From the NCBI GenBank assembly GCA_964645585.1, contig CAZYAN010000030.1, positions 1 through 49,539 of the forward strand: a stretch of 49,539 nt of DNA, read 5' to 3'. Positions 1-7,892 of the stretch are shown in pieces. Position 1 is the stretch's first letter; each line of letters starts with the position of its first letter. The notes under the pieces are model-generated. The model did no database searches. It was not told where the DNA came from and saw nothing but the letters and a program-made list of their open reading frames with translations. Origin of the DNA: DATGSL01 sp964645585 (lineage in GTDB: Bacteria > Verrucomicrobiota > Verrucomicrobiia > Opitutales > T3Sed10-336). Made by a program: the position numbers and the translations under genes.

Positions 1-2
1 GG

Positions 3-39
3 GTCTTCAGTGCCTTTCGGCGTGGTTGATAATGGGGAG
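3..39 (-). repeat. Degenerate terminal CRISPR repeat
   Basis: This copy reads GATAATGGGGAG where all other copies read GATATTGGGGAG, a single substitution. Degenerate repeats usually mark the leader-distal end, which supports a leader on the right. Only two bases precede it in the window, so it cannot be shown that this is the true last repeat. Confidence 0.8.
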
Positions 40-791
40 AGTCGAACGCATTCGCAAACTCCGGGCCGTAGCCGCCCGGTCTTCAGTGCCTTTCGGCGTG
101 GTTGATATTGGGGAGGGGAGCCGAGCGCGTAACCCAAAACGGGATAACACGCCCCAAGGTCTTCAGTGCCTTTCGGCGTGGTTGATATTGGGGAGTTACA
201 CGGAAATTGTAAGGTCTCATTTCCGGGTTATTTGTCTTCAGTGCCTTTCGGCGTGGTTGATATTGGGGAGAAAACAAGCTCTGGAAGGGGTCAGAATATG
301 AAGAATAAGTCTTCAGTGCCTTTCGGCGTGGTTGATATTGGGGAGCCATTAACCATAACAATAAACAACAAATGCCAAAAGTCGTCTTCAGTGCCTTTCG
401 GCGTGGTTGATATTGGGGAGGTGGAAGGGATGGCTGTCTCTGGAAGAGGCAGCGTCTGTCTTCAGTGCCTTTCGGCGTGGTTGATATTGGGGAGGAGACC
501 CATGATTCCGATGACCCAAGAACAACTTCAAAGTCTTCAGTGCCTTTCGGCGTGGTTGATATTGGGGAGTGGCGTGCTCGACGGGCACGCTACCGTCCGG
601 GCAATGAGTCTTCAGTGCCTTTCGGCGTGGTTGATATTGGGGAGGCGAACGGGAATCGGCCGAGGCGCTCGCCGACAAGCTAAGTCTTCAGTGCCTTTCG
701 GCGTGGTTGATATTGGGGAGCTGACTGGGATGTGACCATGCTCCAGCCCGGCGAGTCTTCAGTGCCTTTCGGCGTGGTTGATATTGGGGAG
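3..791 (-). CRISPR. CRISPR array, 11 repeats of 37 nt and 10 spacers
   Basis: Repeats start at 3, 79, 159, 234, 309, 384, 458, 533, 608, 684 and 755, each 37 nt, beginning GTCTTCAGTGCC and ending GATATTGGGGAG on the plus strand. Spacers are 39, 43, 38, 38, 38, 37, 38, 38, 39 and 34 nt, unrelated to each other. Ten repeats are identical; the one at 3 carries a substitution. On the minus strand the repeat contains GCC-GAAA-GGC, a short stem with a GNRA loop, and ends CTGAAGAC, which would be the 8-nt 5' handle of the crRNA. The minus strand is therefore the likely crRNA strand. This agrees with cas1-cas2 reading towards the array, a leader at 792-1060, and the degenerate repeat lying at the leader-distal end. 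The array may continue to the left of the window. Confidence 0.97.
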
Positions 792-1060
792 TCTCCTTTT
801 GTATCATCTTGATTGTCAACAGCGGAAATGGGAGCCAGGACGGGAGGGGCCGGCGGGTTGGTGGAGTTGAGTTGTCCAGGAAGCTTTTTATTGATTGGGT
901 TCATGCATAAGTCTCTAGAAATCAATTGGAAATGTGCCCAGGGCGGGAGGGCGCGTTTTTTCACGGCTTTCCACTCGCGACCTGATGTCGGCGAATGCGC
1001 GGCTTTGATACCGGACGCGGGGGCCGAGCGCGGTGACTGGCATTGCGGAAAATTCATGGC
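792..1060 (-). promoter_or_regulatory. Probable CRISPR leader
   Basis: This 269-nt gene-free stretch lies between the first repeat (755-791) and the stop of cas2. Given the inferred crRNA strand, it is where the array promoter and the spacer-integration signals should be. On the minus strand a TTGACA occurs at 819-814, but no acceptable -10 box follows at normal spacing, so I do not call a promoter. The half nearest cas2 is GC-rich and the stretch near 880-945 is more AT-rich. Confidence 0.55.
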
Positions 1061-1336
1061 TTAGACAAGATAGCAGACGACCCGTTCGGAGCAGACCATG
1101 GTGCCGGCTGTCATGGTTTGGCGAGCGCAGCGGGCGTCAAGTTTGTAGGCGACGATGCGGTCTTCGCTTTCATCGATTGTTTCGAGGAGGCTGAGCCAAA
1201 GATCCTCGAATTCATCTTCTGGAAGGTGGCATTCAAAGATGCTGTATTGCACGCGTACTCCAAAATCCTGACAGATTTTAGCGACGCGGGCGAGGCGTTT
1301 CGGGTCGGCGATGTCGTAGGCAACGACGGTGAGCAT
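1061..1336 (-). CDS. cas2: CRISPR adaptation protein Cas2
   Basis: This is a 91-residue Cas2, the dimeric scaffold of the Cas1-Cas2 spacer-integration complex. The ferredoxin-like N-terminus reads LTVVAYDIADPKRL, with the conserved Asp at residue 8, followed by the family motif VQYSIFECHL. The start at 1336 is chosen because GGAG lies eight bases upstream and the resulting length is normal for Cas2. The frame stays open further upstream to an ATG at 1498, four bases past the cas1 stop, which would add 54 basic, proline-rich residues; I consider that extension unlikely. It follows cas1 and reads towards the array, as expected for an adaptation module acting on its own leader. Confidence 0.93.
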   Translation of the reverse strand: MLTVVAYDIADPKRLARVAKICQDFGVRVQYSIFECHLPEDEFEDLWLSLLETIDESEDRIVAYKLDARCARQTMTAGTMVCSERVVCYLV

Positions 1337-1502
1337 TTCTTTTTCTCCGGGAGGATTTCTTTCGTAGGGAAGCTGTTGAAAAGCCTGGAACCACCAATCG
1401 TCCAGTGGCGCGGGGTCCGGCTGGCGGTTTTCCGGTTGGCACCGCGCCGATGTTGCGGGACGGCGGCGGGCCCGGGCGCGTTTCTTCAGGCGAGGCATGG
1501 CG

Positions 1503-2546
1503 TCAATTCATAAGAAACGGGTTGAATTTATCGGGATCTTCCAGAGCGGCTTTGAGCATGCTTGCCTGGTTGTCGAGCTGTTGACGAAGCGTCGTCCGGT
1601 GTCCAACGCATTCGCTCATAAACTGGCGTTCCATGCGGCGTTCATATTGGGCGAAGAATTTGCGCCGGCCGGGTTCGTTCAGGTAGACGCCTCCGTTCTT
1701 TTCTTCGAAGTGCGTCTGATTGAGCACTTGGTGACTGAAAAGGTCGAGGGCGAGCGCCTCGACGAGAACCGGGCGGAAAGGTTCGATTAAATCGAGCGCG
1801 AGGGACCAGCGGCGGTTGTCGGTGACGTGGAGGAAGCCGAGCGCGGGATCGAGTCCGCGCGCGTGGAGGAACGCGGTCATTTCGCCATAAATAAGCGTCG
1901 CCGCGAAACTGATACAGGCATTGACGGGATTATGGGGCGGCCGGGTGCTGCGGCGTTCGAATGGAAACTTTTCGGGAAGGAACCGCGCCCAGGCCTGGAA
2001 GTAGCGAGCGGTGGCGGCGCCTTCATAGCCGCGCAGTTCGTCGATGCCGGTGCTGCGGGCAATCGGCGAGAAAAGGCTGTCGAGCCATTTCAGGGCGGAG
2101 GCGGTGGAAGCGGGATCGGAACCTGCCGGCTCGTTCTCTGATGTTCCCTTCCGGTTGGAGGCGAGGCGCTGAAGGACGCGGCGCTGGTTGTAGAGTTTGG
2201 CGGTGACGATCCTTCCGGCGATGGCGAGAGCAAAGGACGGCTCATTTGTCCGGGCATAATGCTGCAACCGGGCTTGGCCGTGTGTGTTTCCGGCAGGGTG
2301 GAAGCCGCCGAGGTAGCGGCCGTTCCAAGACAGGAGAGTCACGGGGATCTCGCGGCGCAGCAACGCCGCCATGGCCTCGGCGCTGACCTGCACCGATTCG
2401 AGAAGAATCAGGCGGTCGAGATCGCGGATGGGGACCTCGCGCAGGACCTCGTCGCGCTGGCTTTGGTGGTTGAAACCGAAGACTTCGAGCCGTTCGGAGA
2501 CGAGGCGAACGCGGCAGCGGGGCTGATTGATACAGGCGGTGGGCAT
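1503..2546 (-). CDS. cas1: CRISPR adaptation integrase Cas1
   Basis: This 347-residue protein is Cas1, the metal-dependent integrase that joins new spacers to the leader-proximal repeat. The N-terminal beta domain (roughly residues 10-80) is followed by the helical catalytic domain. Expected metal ligands are visible: Glu175 in RGYEGAA, His240 in GFLHVTDN, and Asp252/Glu255 in SLALDLIEPFRP. Length and motifs are normal. No reverse transcriptase or Cas4 domain is fused. It lies 102 nt downstream of the NE0113-family gene and 166 nt upstream of cas2, so adaptation genes may be co-transcribed with the interference module. Confidence 0.95.
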   Translation of the reverse strand: MPTACINQPRCRVRLVSERLEVFGFNHQSQRDEVLREVPIRDLDRLILLESVQVSAEAMAALLRREIPVTLLSWNGRYLGGFHPAGNTHGQARLQHYARTNEPSFALAIAGRIVTAKLYNQRRVLQRLASNRKGTSENEPAGSDPASTASALKWLDSLFSPIARSTGIDELRGYEGAATARYFQAWARFLPEKFPFERRSTRPPHNPVNACISFAATLIYGEMTAFLHARGLDPALGFLHVTDNRRWSLALDLIEPFRPVLVEALALDLFSHQVLNQTHFEEKNGGVYLNEPGRRKFFAQYERRMERQFMSECVGHRTTLRQQLDNQASMLKAALEDPDKFNPFLMN

Positions 2547-2648
2547 GTTTTGGGCAGGGGGTTGCTTGGGTGACTGTCGGCGGGAAGGCAGCGAACGGTG
2601 GAGATACGCGTGATGAGATTTTGGTTACAGGCGCGTTGTGGGACGGAT

Positions 2649-3973
2649 TTACTTCTCCCGCGTGATGGTGATATTGGCGCTCGGGAGGTCGAGGGAGCAT
2701 CGGCCCTTTTCGGGGAGGACGTTGACGAGGTGGGCGGCATCGCCGCCGGCGGCGATGGCCTTTTTCTTGATGTCCGACCGGAGACGGGTCAGATCGTGTT
2801 CGTCAAGGCGCGCTTTGAGGGCATCGCTCGACCGCCAGTCAGCGATGTCGGCCAAGGCTTCCTGGATGCGGGCTTCGCGGAACTCGTTTAGCGGGTCGAG
2901 CGCGTCCTTGTAAGCGGGAAAGGCGGGTTCCTCGTTTTTCGCTCGTGTCGCAAAGAAGAGAAAGACCAGATATTCGCGAGGATTGAGTTTCAATTGGCGG
3001 TCGTTGACGCGGGCGATCGTGCGGTCCGTTTCCAGTTCGAGCCGGAGCTGTTCGGCGAGCGAGCGGCGGACCCGGGTGCGGCAGAGATCGACGAGGCGCT
3101 GAAAGGAGCCGGCCGGCTGGCCGAGTTCGCGGATGAAAAGATTGCGGAGGGGGACGAACGGGACATCGGCAAGCTCGATGCGGGCATCGGCTGGAGCGAA
3201 TGCCTCGCCCGCGCGGTTTGTCACGTGTCCGCCTGGCTGGTCCGGGAAGAAGAATTCTGGGATGGTTTCGAACGGTTCATTCACAAGGACGTGGGTCAAG
3301 CGGTCGGTTTCGCGGCCGATGAGGGTGAGGCAGGCGTAGAGGAGGGCGCCCATGGTTTTGCGTCCGCCGGCGATNNNNNNNNNNNNNNNNNNNNNNNNNN
3401 NNNNNNNNNNNNNNNNNNNNNNNNNNNNNNNNNNNNNNNNNNNNNNNNNNNNNNNNNNNNNNNNNNNNNNNNNNTGAGGGTGAGGCAGGCGTAGAGGAGG
3501 GCGCCCATGGTTTTGCGTCCGCCGGCGATCGAGGCAATGAGGGAGGTGTCGGGGTTCTCGACGATGCCGCGAACTTGTTCGAGGAGGAAATCGGCGGCGG
3601 CCTCATTTTCGGCGGCGGTTCGGAGATCGTCGAGTTCGCGAGTGAGGGCGGTGGCGGGGTCGGCGGTGGAGAGGATGCGGATATCGTTTCCGGTGGCGCC
3701 GAAGCGGAGGTTGTCAGCGAGGTCGAATCCCTTCTTTTCAAGGGAGGCGCGCAAGGCATGCCAGGCGGACTGGCCGTTCAGTTGTTTGGAAGGCGTGAGA
3801 AGAAGGTCGGTGATGCGCTGCCGTCCGGTCAGCGTGGTGACCGCGATCACGCGATCGGGCACGACCGGTTCCGGCTCGTGGGCGAGCGCCCAGACGGTTT
3901 CGGTCAGAATCGCCGGTGACATTCCGACGACAGCGAGGAGAACGGTTTCGTGGGAGGAGGATGGCGCGGACAT
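2649..3973 (-). CDS. NE0113-family CARF protein (cyclic oligoadenylate sensor / possible ring nuclease), split by an assembly gap
   Basis: Removing the 100-N gap and one copy of the 55-nt duplication (155 nt in all) gives one continuous frame of 389 codons from the ATG at 3973. The N-terminal 170 residues form a CARF-like Rossmann domain, with VVGMSPAILTETV near residue 17 and the ligand-pocket motif AGGRKTMG at 150-157. The C-terminal half contains LKLNPREYLVFLFF, which resembles a winged-helix segment. No HEPN R-x4-6-H motif is present, so a Csm6-type RNase active site is not apparent. The family (Cas_NE0113) occurs with type III systems and members have been labelled ring nucleases; whether this one senses, degrades or transduces cOA cannot be told from sequence. 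It lies 41 nt downstream of the Card1-like gene. Confidence 0.85.
3320..3529. other. Assembly gap: 100 N flanked by an identical 55-nt duplication
   Basis: Bases 3375-3474 are N. The 55 bases before the gap (3320-3374) are identical to the 55 bases after it (3475-3529). Collapsing the duplicate restores a continuous frame through the NE0113-family gene, so the gap most likely represents no missing sequence and the two contig ends overlap. Confidence 0.93.
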
Positions 3974-4014
3974 GTTTGGGGAGAACTGGGTGGTGGATGG
4001 GAGGGAAATGGGGA

Positions 4015-5262
4015 TTATTTTGCGGCGAACACCTCGGGACGGTTCAGGTCGTTCGGCGTGAGGATCGTGATGCCGAGTTTTTGGGCCGTTTGCCGAAGGT
4101 TGTGAGCGGTTTTTCCCCTGGGGGGATTGTAGATCGCAAGGAAGGATCGGCTGAAGTATCCGCCCATGCTGCGGGTGCGTGCCGAGTGTTCTTCGAGCAG
4201 CGGCAGGAGGCGCGCACGGTGCCCTCCGCGCTTGCACGAAATATTGACAATCTGAACGCCTTGAAGCGCGAGGATGTCTTCTTCCATGCTGGCTCCATCG
4301 CGTTCGCCTACCTCGGCGGACCAACGGATATCGCGGAAGTGTCCGGATTGGCGGGCGGCTTCGGCGACAAGCACCTCCCACCATCCGCCGGACAGAAACT
4401 TTTGAGCTTCTTGAATTGGTTGGATGGCAGTGAACAATCGTTTGTTAAAATCAGGCACGTATTTCTGTGATTTTTTTGCCTCGATCAGTTCTTCCAATTT
4501 TACGCGTGTTCTTTGAGGAAACCGGACAGACCCGTCCGGGAGAGATTCCAGAAGACCTGTTTCAAGGGCGAAAGCCTGGACAGTCTGGGGGAGACGGATT
4601 CTTGTATCGAGAAGCTGGAGCCAGTCTTGGGGTTCTCGCGGCTGATTCTGTCCGCTGAACAGGCCATTCCCTCCACAAAACAGCGCGTGTGCTTCCTGTT
4701 CGTCAGCAGGATTTTCCTGTAAATGACGGGCGAGTGGGAGGAATGGTTTCCAGTCAATGCCGCCCGTGACCCTCTCTTTGCCGTGCGCGACCGCGACAAC
4801 GTTGACTTGGAGCTTTGAGCGAACGGGAGTGAAACTGAAGTCGTTTTCGAGAAAATCCGGGATACCCGCGCCGGTGCCGCCATCGATAAATGTCTCGTCT
4901 TGAGTATCGACATAGATTGATGGGGATTTTCGGTTGTGGGCCGCGGCGAAGGCGCCGATCGACATCAGCTTTGTACCGCCGGTAAAGTTGACGATCGGCA
5001 GGTATCCTTCTTCTTCCGCCGCGTCAATGGCGGCGGCGGTCGCGCGGGAAGTTTCCTGGATCGCAGGCATGGCGGAGAGATGGACGATTTCAACTTCCGG
5101 CTTCTGTCCCGCTTGTCGGGCGGCCTCGATGATGAAGGCCGAGCGTGCGGCCGTCCGAGGTGTTGCCAAATGGATGAGGCGTGCGGGTTGCAACCGAAGA
5201 ATTGGCAGGAGATTCTGCATGGTTTGCTCGGAAATCAGCTGAATGAGACAGATGGGCTTCAT
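4015..5262 (-). CDS. Card1/Can2-like CARF-PD-(D/E)XK nuclease (DUF1887 family)
   Basis: This 415-residue protein has an N-terminal CARF domain (about 1-150), with NFTGGTKLMS at 92-101 as the probable cOA-binding loop, and a C-terminal DUF1887 PD-(D/E)XK nuclease. Candidate catalytic residues are Glu296 in GGWWE, Glu328/Asp329 in MEEDIL, and Lys344 in ISCKRGG. Characterised Card1/Can2 proteins are dimers that become nucleases acting on single-stranded nucleic acid when cyclic tetra-adenylate binds. This is inferred here from the architecture and from linkage to a Cas10 with an intact GGDD. The start at 5262 gives the normal family N-terminus; upstream codons in the same frame overlap cmr1 and look non-coding. 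It lies 52 nt downstream of cmr1. Confidence 0.9.
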   Translation of the reverse strand: MKPICLIQLISEQTMQNLLPILRLQPARLIHLATPRTAARSAFIIEAARQAGQKPEVEIVHLSAMPAIQETSRATAAAIDAAEEEGYLPIVNFTGGTKLMSIGAFAAAHNRKSPSIYVDTQDETFIDGGTGAGIPDFLENDFSFTPVRSKLQVNVVAVAHGKERVTGGIDWKPFLPLARHLQENPADEQEAHALFCGGNGLFSGQNQPREPQDWLQLLDTRIRLPQTVQAFALETGLLESLPDGSVRFPQRTRVKLEELIEAKKSQKYVPDFNKRLFTAIQPIQEAQKFLSGGWWEVLVAEAARQSGHFRDIRWSAEVGERDGASMEEDILALQGVQIVNISCKRGGHRARLLPLLEEHSARTRSMGGYFSRSFLAIYNPPRGKTAHNLRQTAQKLGITILTPNDLNRPEVFAAK

Positions 5263-5314
5263 GGTTTTCGATTTTGGGCGGGTAGAGGATGGGCAGGGTC
5301 GAAGTCGCAATATC

Positions 5315-6178
5315 TTACAAGGCGGCCATTTTAATGATCGAGCCGTGTCCGTTGTGGGCGTGGCGGGCTTTGTCTCCGAGAATCCTTTCGTGTGGGGCTT
5401 CGAGAAGCGCGAGATGAAGTTTTCCGTCGATCCGGACGGGGCGGAGGTGGAGGACGCTGGCCTGCCGCGGGCTGGCCGAGCCCAAGGCGTTGGGAACCGA
5501 CCCATTTCCGCCCGCGCTTATGCCGAGGCTGCCGGCTTCCCGTGAACCGCGCAGTTTATTTTTAAGAAGACTCCCGGCGGCGCGAAACAAAGCACTCCAA
5601 TGCGCGTAATTGTCGGGTAATAAAGCGACGGTGAAACGGACTTTCTCGAGATCCGTTTTGAGGTTTTGCCAAGTTTCGACGGAAAGTGAGTGCTCTTCGG
5701 AAGCGATTGCACCGGCGCAGCGCGTGGCGCGGAATCCGAGGGCACCGACTGAGAAGAAGGTGCGGAGAGCTGTTTCCAGTTCGGGAGTGGGAGGTTTCCG
5801 GAACGTGATTTCGACTTTGGCTTTCCGGCCGGGTGGAAGGGCGCCCTGCGGCTGAATCCGTCCCGTTTGATTGGCGTAAAAACCGATGAGGTAGGTCCGG
5901 GGGTCGTTCGGCCTGCTTTCCGGAATGTGCGTTTCCCACTGACGTTCGCCCGTTTCGACGTTCTGGATTACGCGTACTGAGAAGGTGGAGGCACGCGCTT
6001 CGTTGCCGTGGACGTTTCCGAAAACGGTTCGCTCTCCGTGCGCGGAACCGCCGAGGGCGCGGAACCACCAGTGGAGCTGGCCGCGGATCGCGGAAGGGCG
6101 GAGTTCGGCACGGGTTTGATCGGCTCCGGCGCAGAAGCAGGGGGTGAGGAATTCGATGTGATAAGTGCGGCGGATCAT
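5315..6178 (-). CDS. cmr1: Type III-B RAMP protein Cmr1
   Basis: This 287-residue protein is Cmr1, which caps the crRNA-3' end of the Cmr complex with Cmr6. The diagnostic N-terminal motif RPSAIRGQLHWWFRAL lies near residues 27-42, and glycine-rich GALGFRATRCAGAI lies in the middle. The C-terminal third carries a second RAMP-like segment. The start ATG overlaps the cmr6 stop codon by four bases (ATGA), indicating translational coupling. It is the last subunit gene of the interference operon before the two CARF genes. Confidence 0.9.
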   Translation of the reverse strand: MIRRTYHIEFLTPCFCAGADQTRAELRPSAIRGQLHWWFRALGGSAHGERTVFGNVHGNEARASTFSVRVIQNVETGERQWETHIPESRPNDPRTYLIGFYANQTGRIQPQGALPPGRKAKVEITFRKPPTPELETALRTFFSVGALGFRATRCAGAIASEEHSLSVETWQNLKTDLEKVRFTVALLPDNYAHWSALFRAAGSLLKNKLRGSREAGSLGISAGGNGSVPNALGSASPRQASVLHLRPVRIDGKLHLALLEAPHERILGDKARHAHNGHGSIIKMAAL

Positions 6179-7518
6179 TTTGGCATTTTCTCCTTTTTGT
6201 GTTTAGCCATGGCGAAGAGAGCTTGGACCACAGGCGTGAAGCGTTTTTTCTCTTTGGCTTTCCCGGACTCCGATTTTTGACGAAGTTCGCGCCAAAGATC
6301 CACGTTTCGACCCGTGAGCATTCGGTAAACCGCTTCGCGCTCGGGTTGGGACCGCTTGTCGAACTTCTCGATATACTGGAGAAGTTGGTGCTCGTTCATG
6401 GTATCGAGCTTGTAGTCCTCTTTTTCGTCGTCGGACATGCTGGCTATGGCGGCTTTTTCTTCCTGACGTTTGCGACTGCGCTCTTCCTGCTCAGCCTTTT
6501 CGCGAGCCTCCCGCTGCTGCCGCTCCTTTTCGGCGCGTCGACGTTCTTCGGCGGAATGAAGCGCGGCCATCACGCCTTTCTGAATTTCGGGCGAGCTGTC
6601 GAACCAGCCGTAACCGGCGTTCGTTTTTGCTCCGAGACCAAATGTCCGCAGGCCTTCGGCGAGCCAGAGGCGGGCGTGATCGAGCGAGGAATCGGTGGAA
6701 CTTCTGAGACGGTTTCGGCGCAAGGGAAGAAGGGTGAACGAGAAAACGTGACCGGCGGCGACGGCGGGGAAGAAAACGGGAATCGGGTCCTCCGTGTCCT
6801 CTGCAACATCAATCAATCCTTGGTAATAGTCCCGGTGATGCGACGTTACGACATCGAGTTCAAGCGTGCCGGGGCGCGGGAGGGGCAGCGGAAGTCCTTC
6901 CGTTGTCCCGGACAGGTTGAGTACGTGCGCGGGCAAAAACGAGACTGAGCCGCTGAAGTTGAGATCGAGGAAGCGAACTCCCAAGAACGCTTTGTCCCGA
7001 TCGCAGGCCCAAAAGAAATCCGATTCTTCCTTCCAGTCGGCTTCGGTCCAGCCGAACGTTTGCGCAATGGCGCTCAGCATTTCCGCTGGAGTGTTGAATG
7101 GTTCGCATGCTGAATGGAATGGACTCTCCGGATTCGGCATTTTCTTTGTCGTGGTCCACTCCCGCAAGGCTGCGAGAGCGAGGCGTCGGGCACAGCCTTT
7201 GACAGCACTGCCGGGGATGTACGGCATCCCGAAGCGGTCGAGGCAGAGACCGGCATTCTCCATAACGCCTCCGCCCATGTTGACCATGAGGCGTGACTGG
7301 AGCTGGGCGTAGATCGCGACGCCTCCGAAAGAGAAACGGCTTGCGGCGTGCGCGATTCGCGCGGGCTGTTTCCGGATGAAAGCGTCAAACCACTTTTGGC
7401 GATCCGCTTTTTCGGCGCCGGGATCCGCGAATTTGTCCGCAAACAGACTCCGGCTTTCGCATCGAGCAGCATCGGGACCGAGGGCGGCCGCGGTATCTTT
7501 GGGAATCAGGATGGGCAT
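6175..7518 (-). CDS. cmr6: Type III-B RAMP protein Cmr6 with a charged C-terminal extension
   Basis: This 447-residue protein is Cmr6. The RAMP core spans about residues 60-308, with GMPYIPGSAVKG at 97-108 and the glycine-rich loop FGLGAKTNAGYGWF at 293-306. After the core come about 135 extra residues: a Glu/Arg/Lys-rich stretch (about 320-358) that should form a long coiled coil, then a helical region and a lysine-rich tail. Typical Cmr6 proteins end close to the RAMP core, so this tail is unusual. The start at 7518 gives the N-terminus MPILIPKD; codons further upstream overlap cmr5. It begins four bases after cmr5 and its stop overlaps the cmr1 start. Confidence 0.9.
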   Translation of the reverse strand: MPILIPKDTAAALGPDAARCESRSLFADKFADPGAEKADRQKWFDAFIRKQPARIAHAASRFSFGGVAIYAQLQSRLMVNMGGGVMENAGLCLDRFGMPYIPGSAVKGCARRLALAALREWTTTKKMPNPESPFHSACEPFNTPAEMLSAIAQTFGWTEADWKEESDFFWACDRDKAFLGVRFLDLNFSGSVSFLPAHVLNLSGTTEGLPLPLPRPGTLELDVVTSHHRDYYQGLIDVAEDTEDPIPVFFPAVAAGHVFSFTLLPLRRNRLRSSTDSSLDHARLWLAEGLRTFGLGAKTNAGYGWFDSSPEIQKGVMAALHSAEERRRAEKERQQREAREKAEQEERSRKRQEEKAAIASMSDDEKEDYKLDTMNEHQLLQYIEKFDKRSQPEREAVYRMLTGRNVDLWRELRQKSESGKAKEKKRFTPVVQALFAMAKHKKEKMPK

Positions 7519-7522
7519 GGGG

Positions 7523-7891
7523 TTATACCTTTGTTCGACCGTTTTCCTTTTTCCGGGCGAATCGCCGGAGGTAGCCAATATAAGCGAGGGCTTCGGCGGT
7601 GGCGCGTTGCAGCTTTTGAGAAGACTCCCCACTGAGATTCCGGGCGAATTTTTCGAGGTTGCCTTCCGAATCCGCGACCAGTTTTTGGTCCGCGAGATGG
7701 CGGGCGGTGGCTTCCATCGCCTGCTTCATTTCGGAGCGACTCTCACCTCCGCCATCCGAGTAGCAGAAAGCGGTCGTCGCAAGGAGCCCGTTGCTTAGGA
7801 TCATCGCCGGGAGTTTATTGATCGCTTTTTTGTCGAGACTTCCCGCTGGCCCAATGGCGGCGGCGGCGCGAATTTGTTCGAGGTTCTTCAT
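7523..7891 (-). CDS. cmr5: Type III-B small subunit Cmr5
   Basis: This 122-residue, largely alpha-helical protein is Cmr5, the small subunit that stacks along the Cmr4 backbone facing target RNA. Its position between cmr4 and cmr6 and the pattern of an N-terminal helix, SLDKKAINKLPAMILSNGL in the middle and a C-terminal AYIGYLRRFARKK match the family. It is separated from cmr4 by one base and from cmr6 by four, so it is part of one tightly packed operon. Confidence 0.9.
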   Translation of the reverse strand: MKNLEQIRAAAAIGPAGSLDKKAINKLPAMILSNGLLATTAFCYSDGGGESRSEMKQAMEATARHLADQKLVADSEGNLEKFARNLSGESSQKLQRATAEALAYIGYLRRFARKKENGRTKV

Positions 7892-7892
7892 G

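Noticed and set aside
166..735. Open frames across the CRISPR array
   Set aside because: Their products are the repeat translated over and over, such as FGVVDIGE; they are not genes.
814..819. TTGACA on the minus strand beside the first repeat as the array promoter
   Set aside because: No -10 box occurs at normal spacing and a start would fall inside the first repeat.
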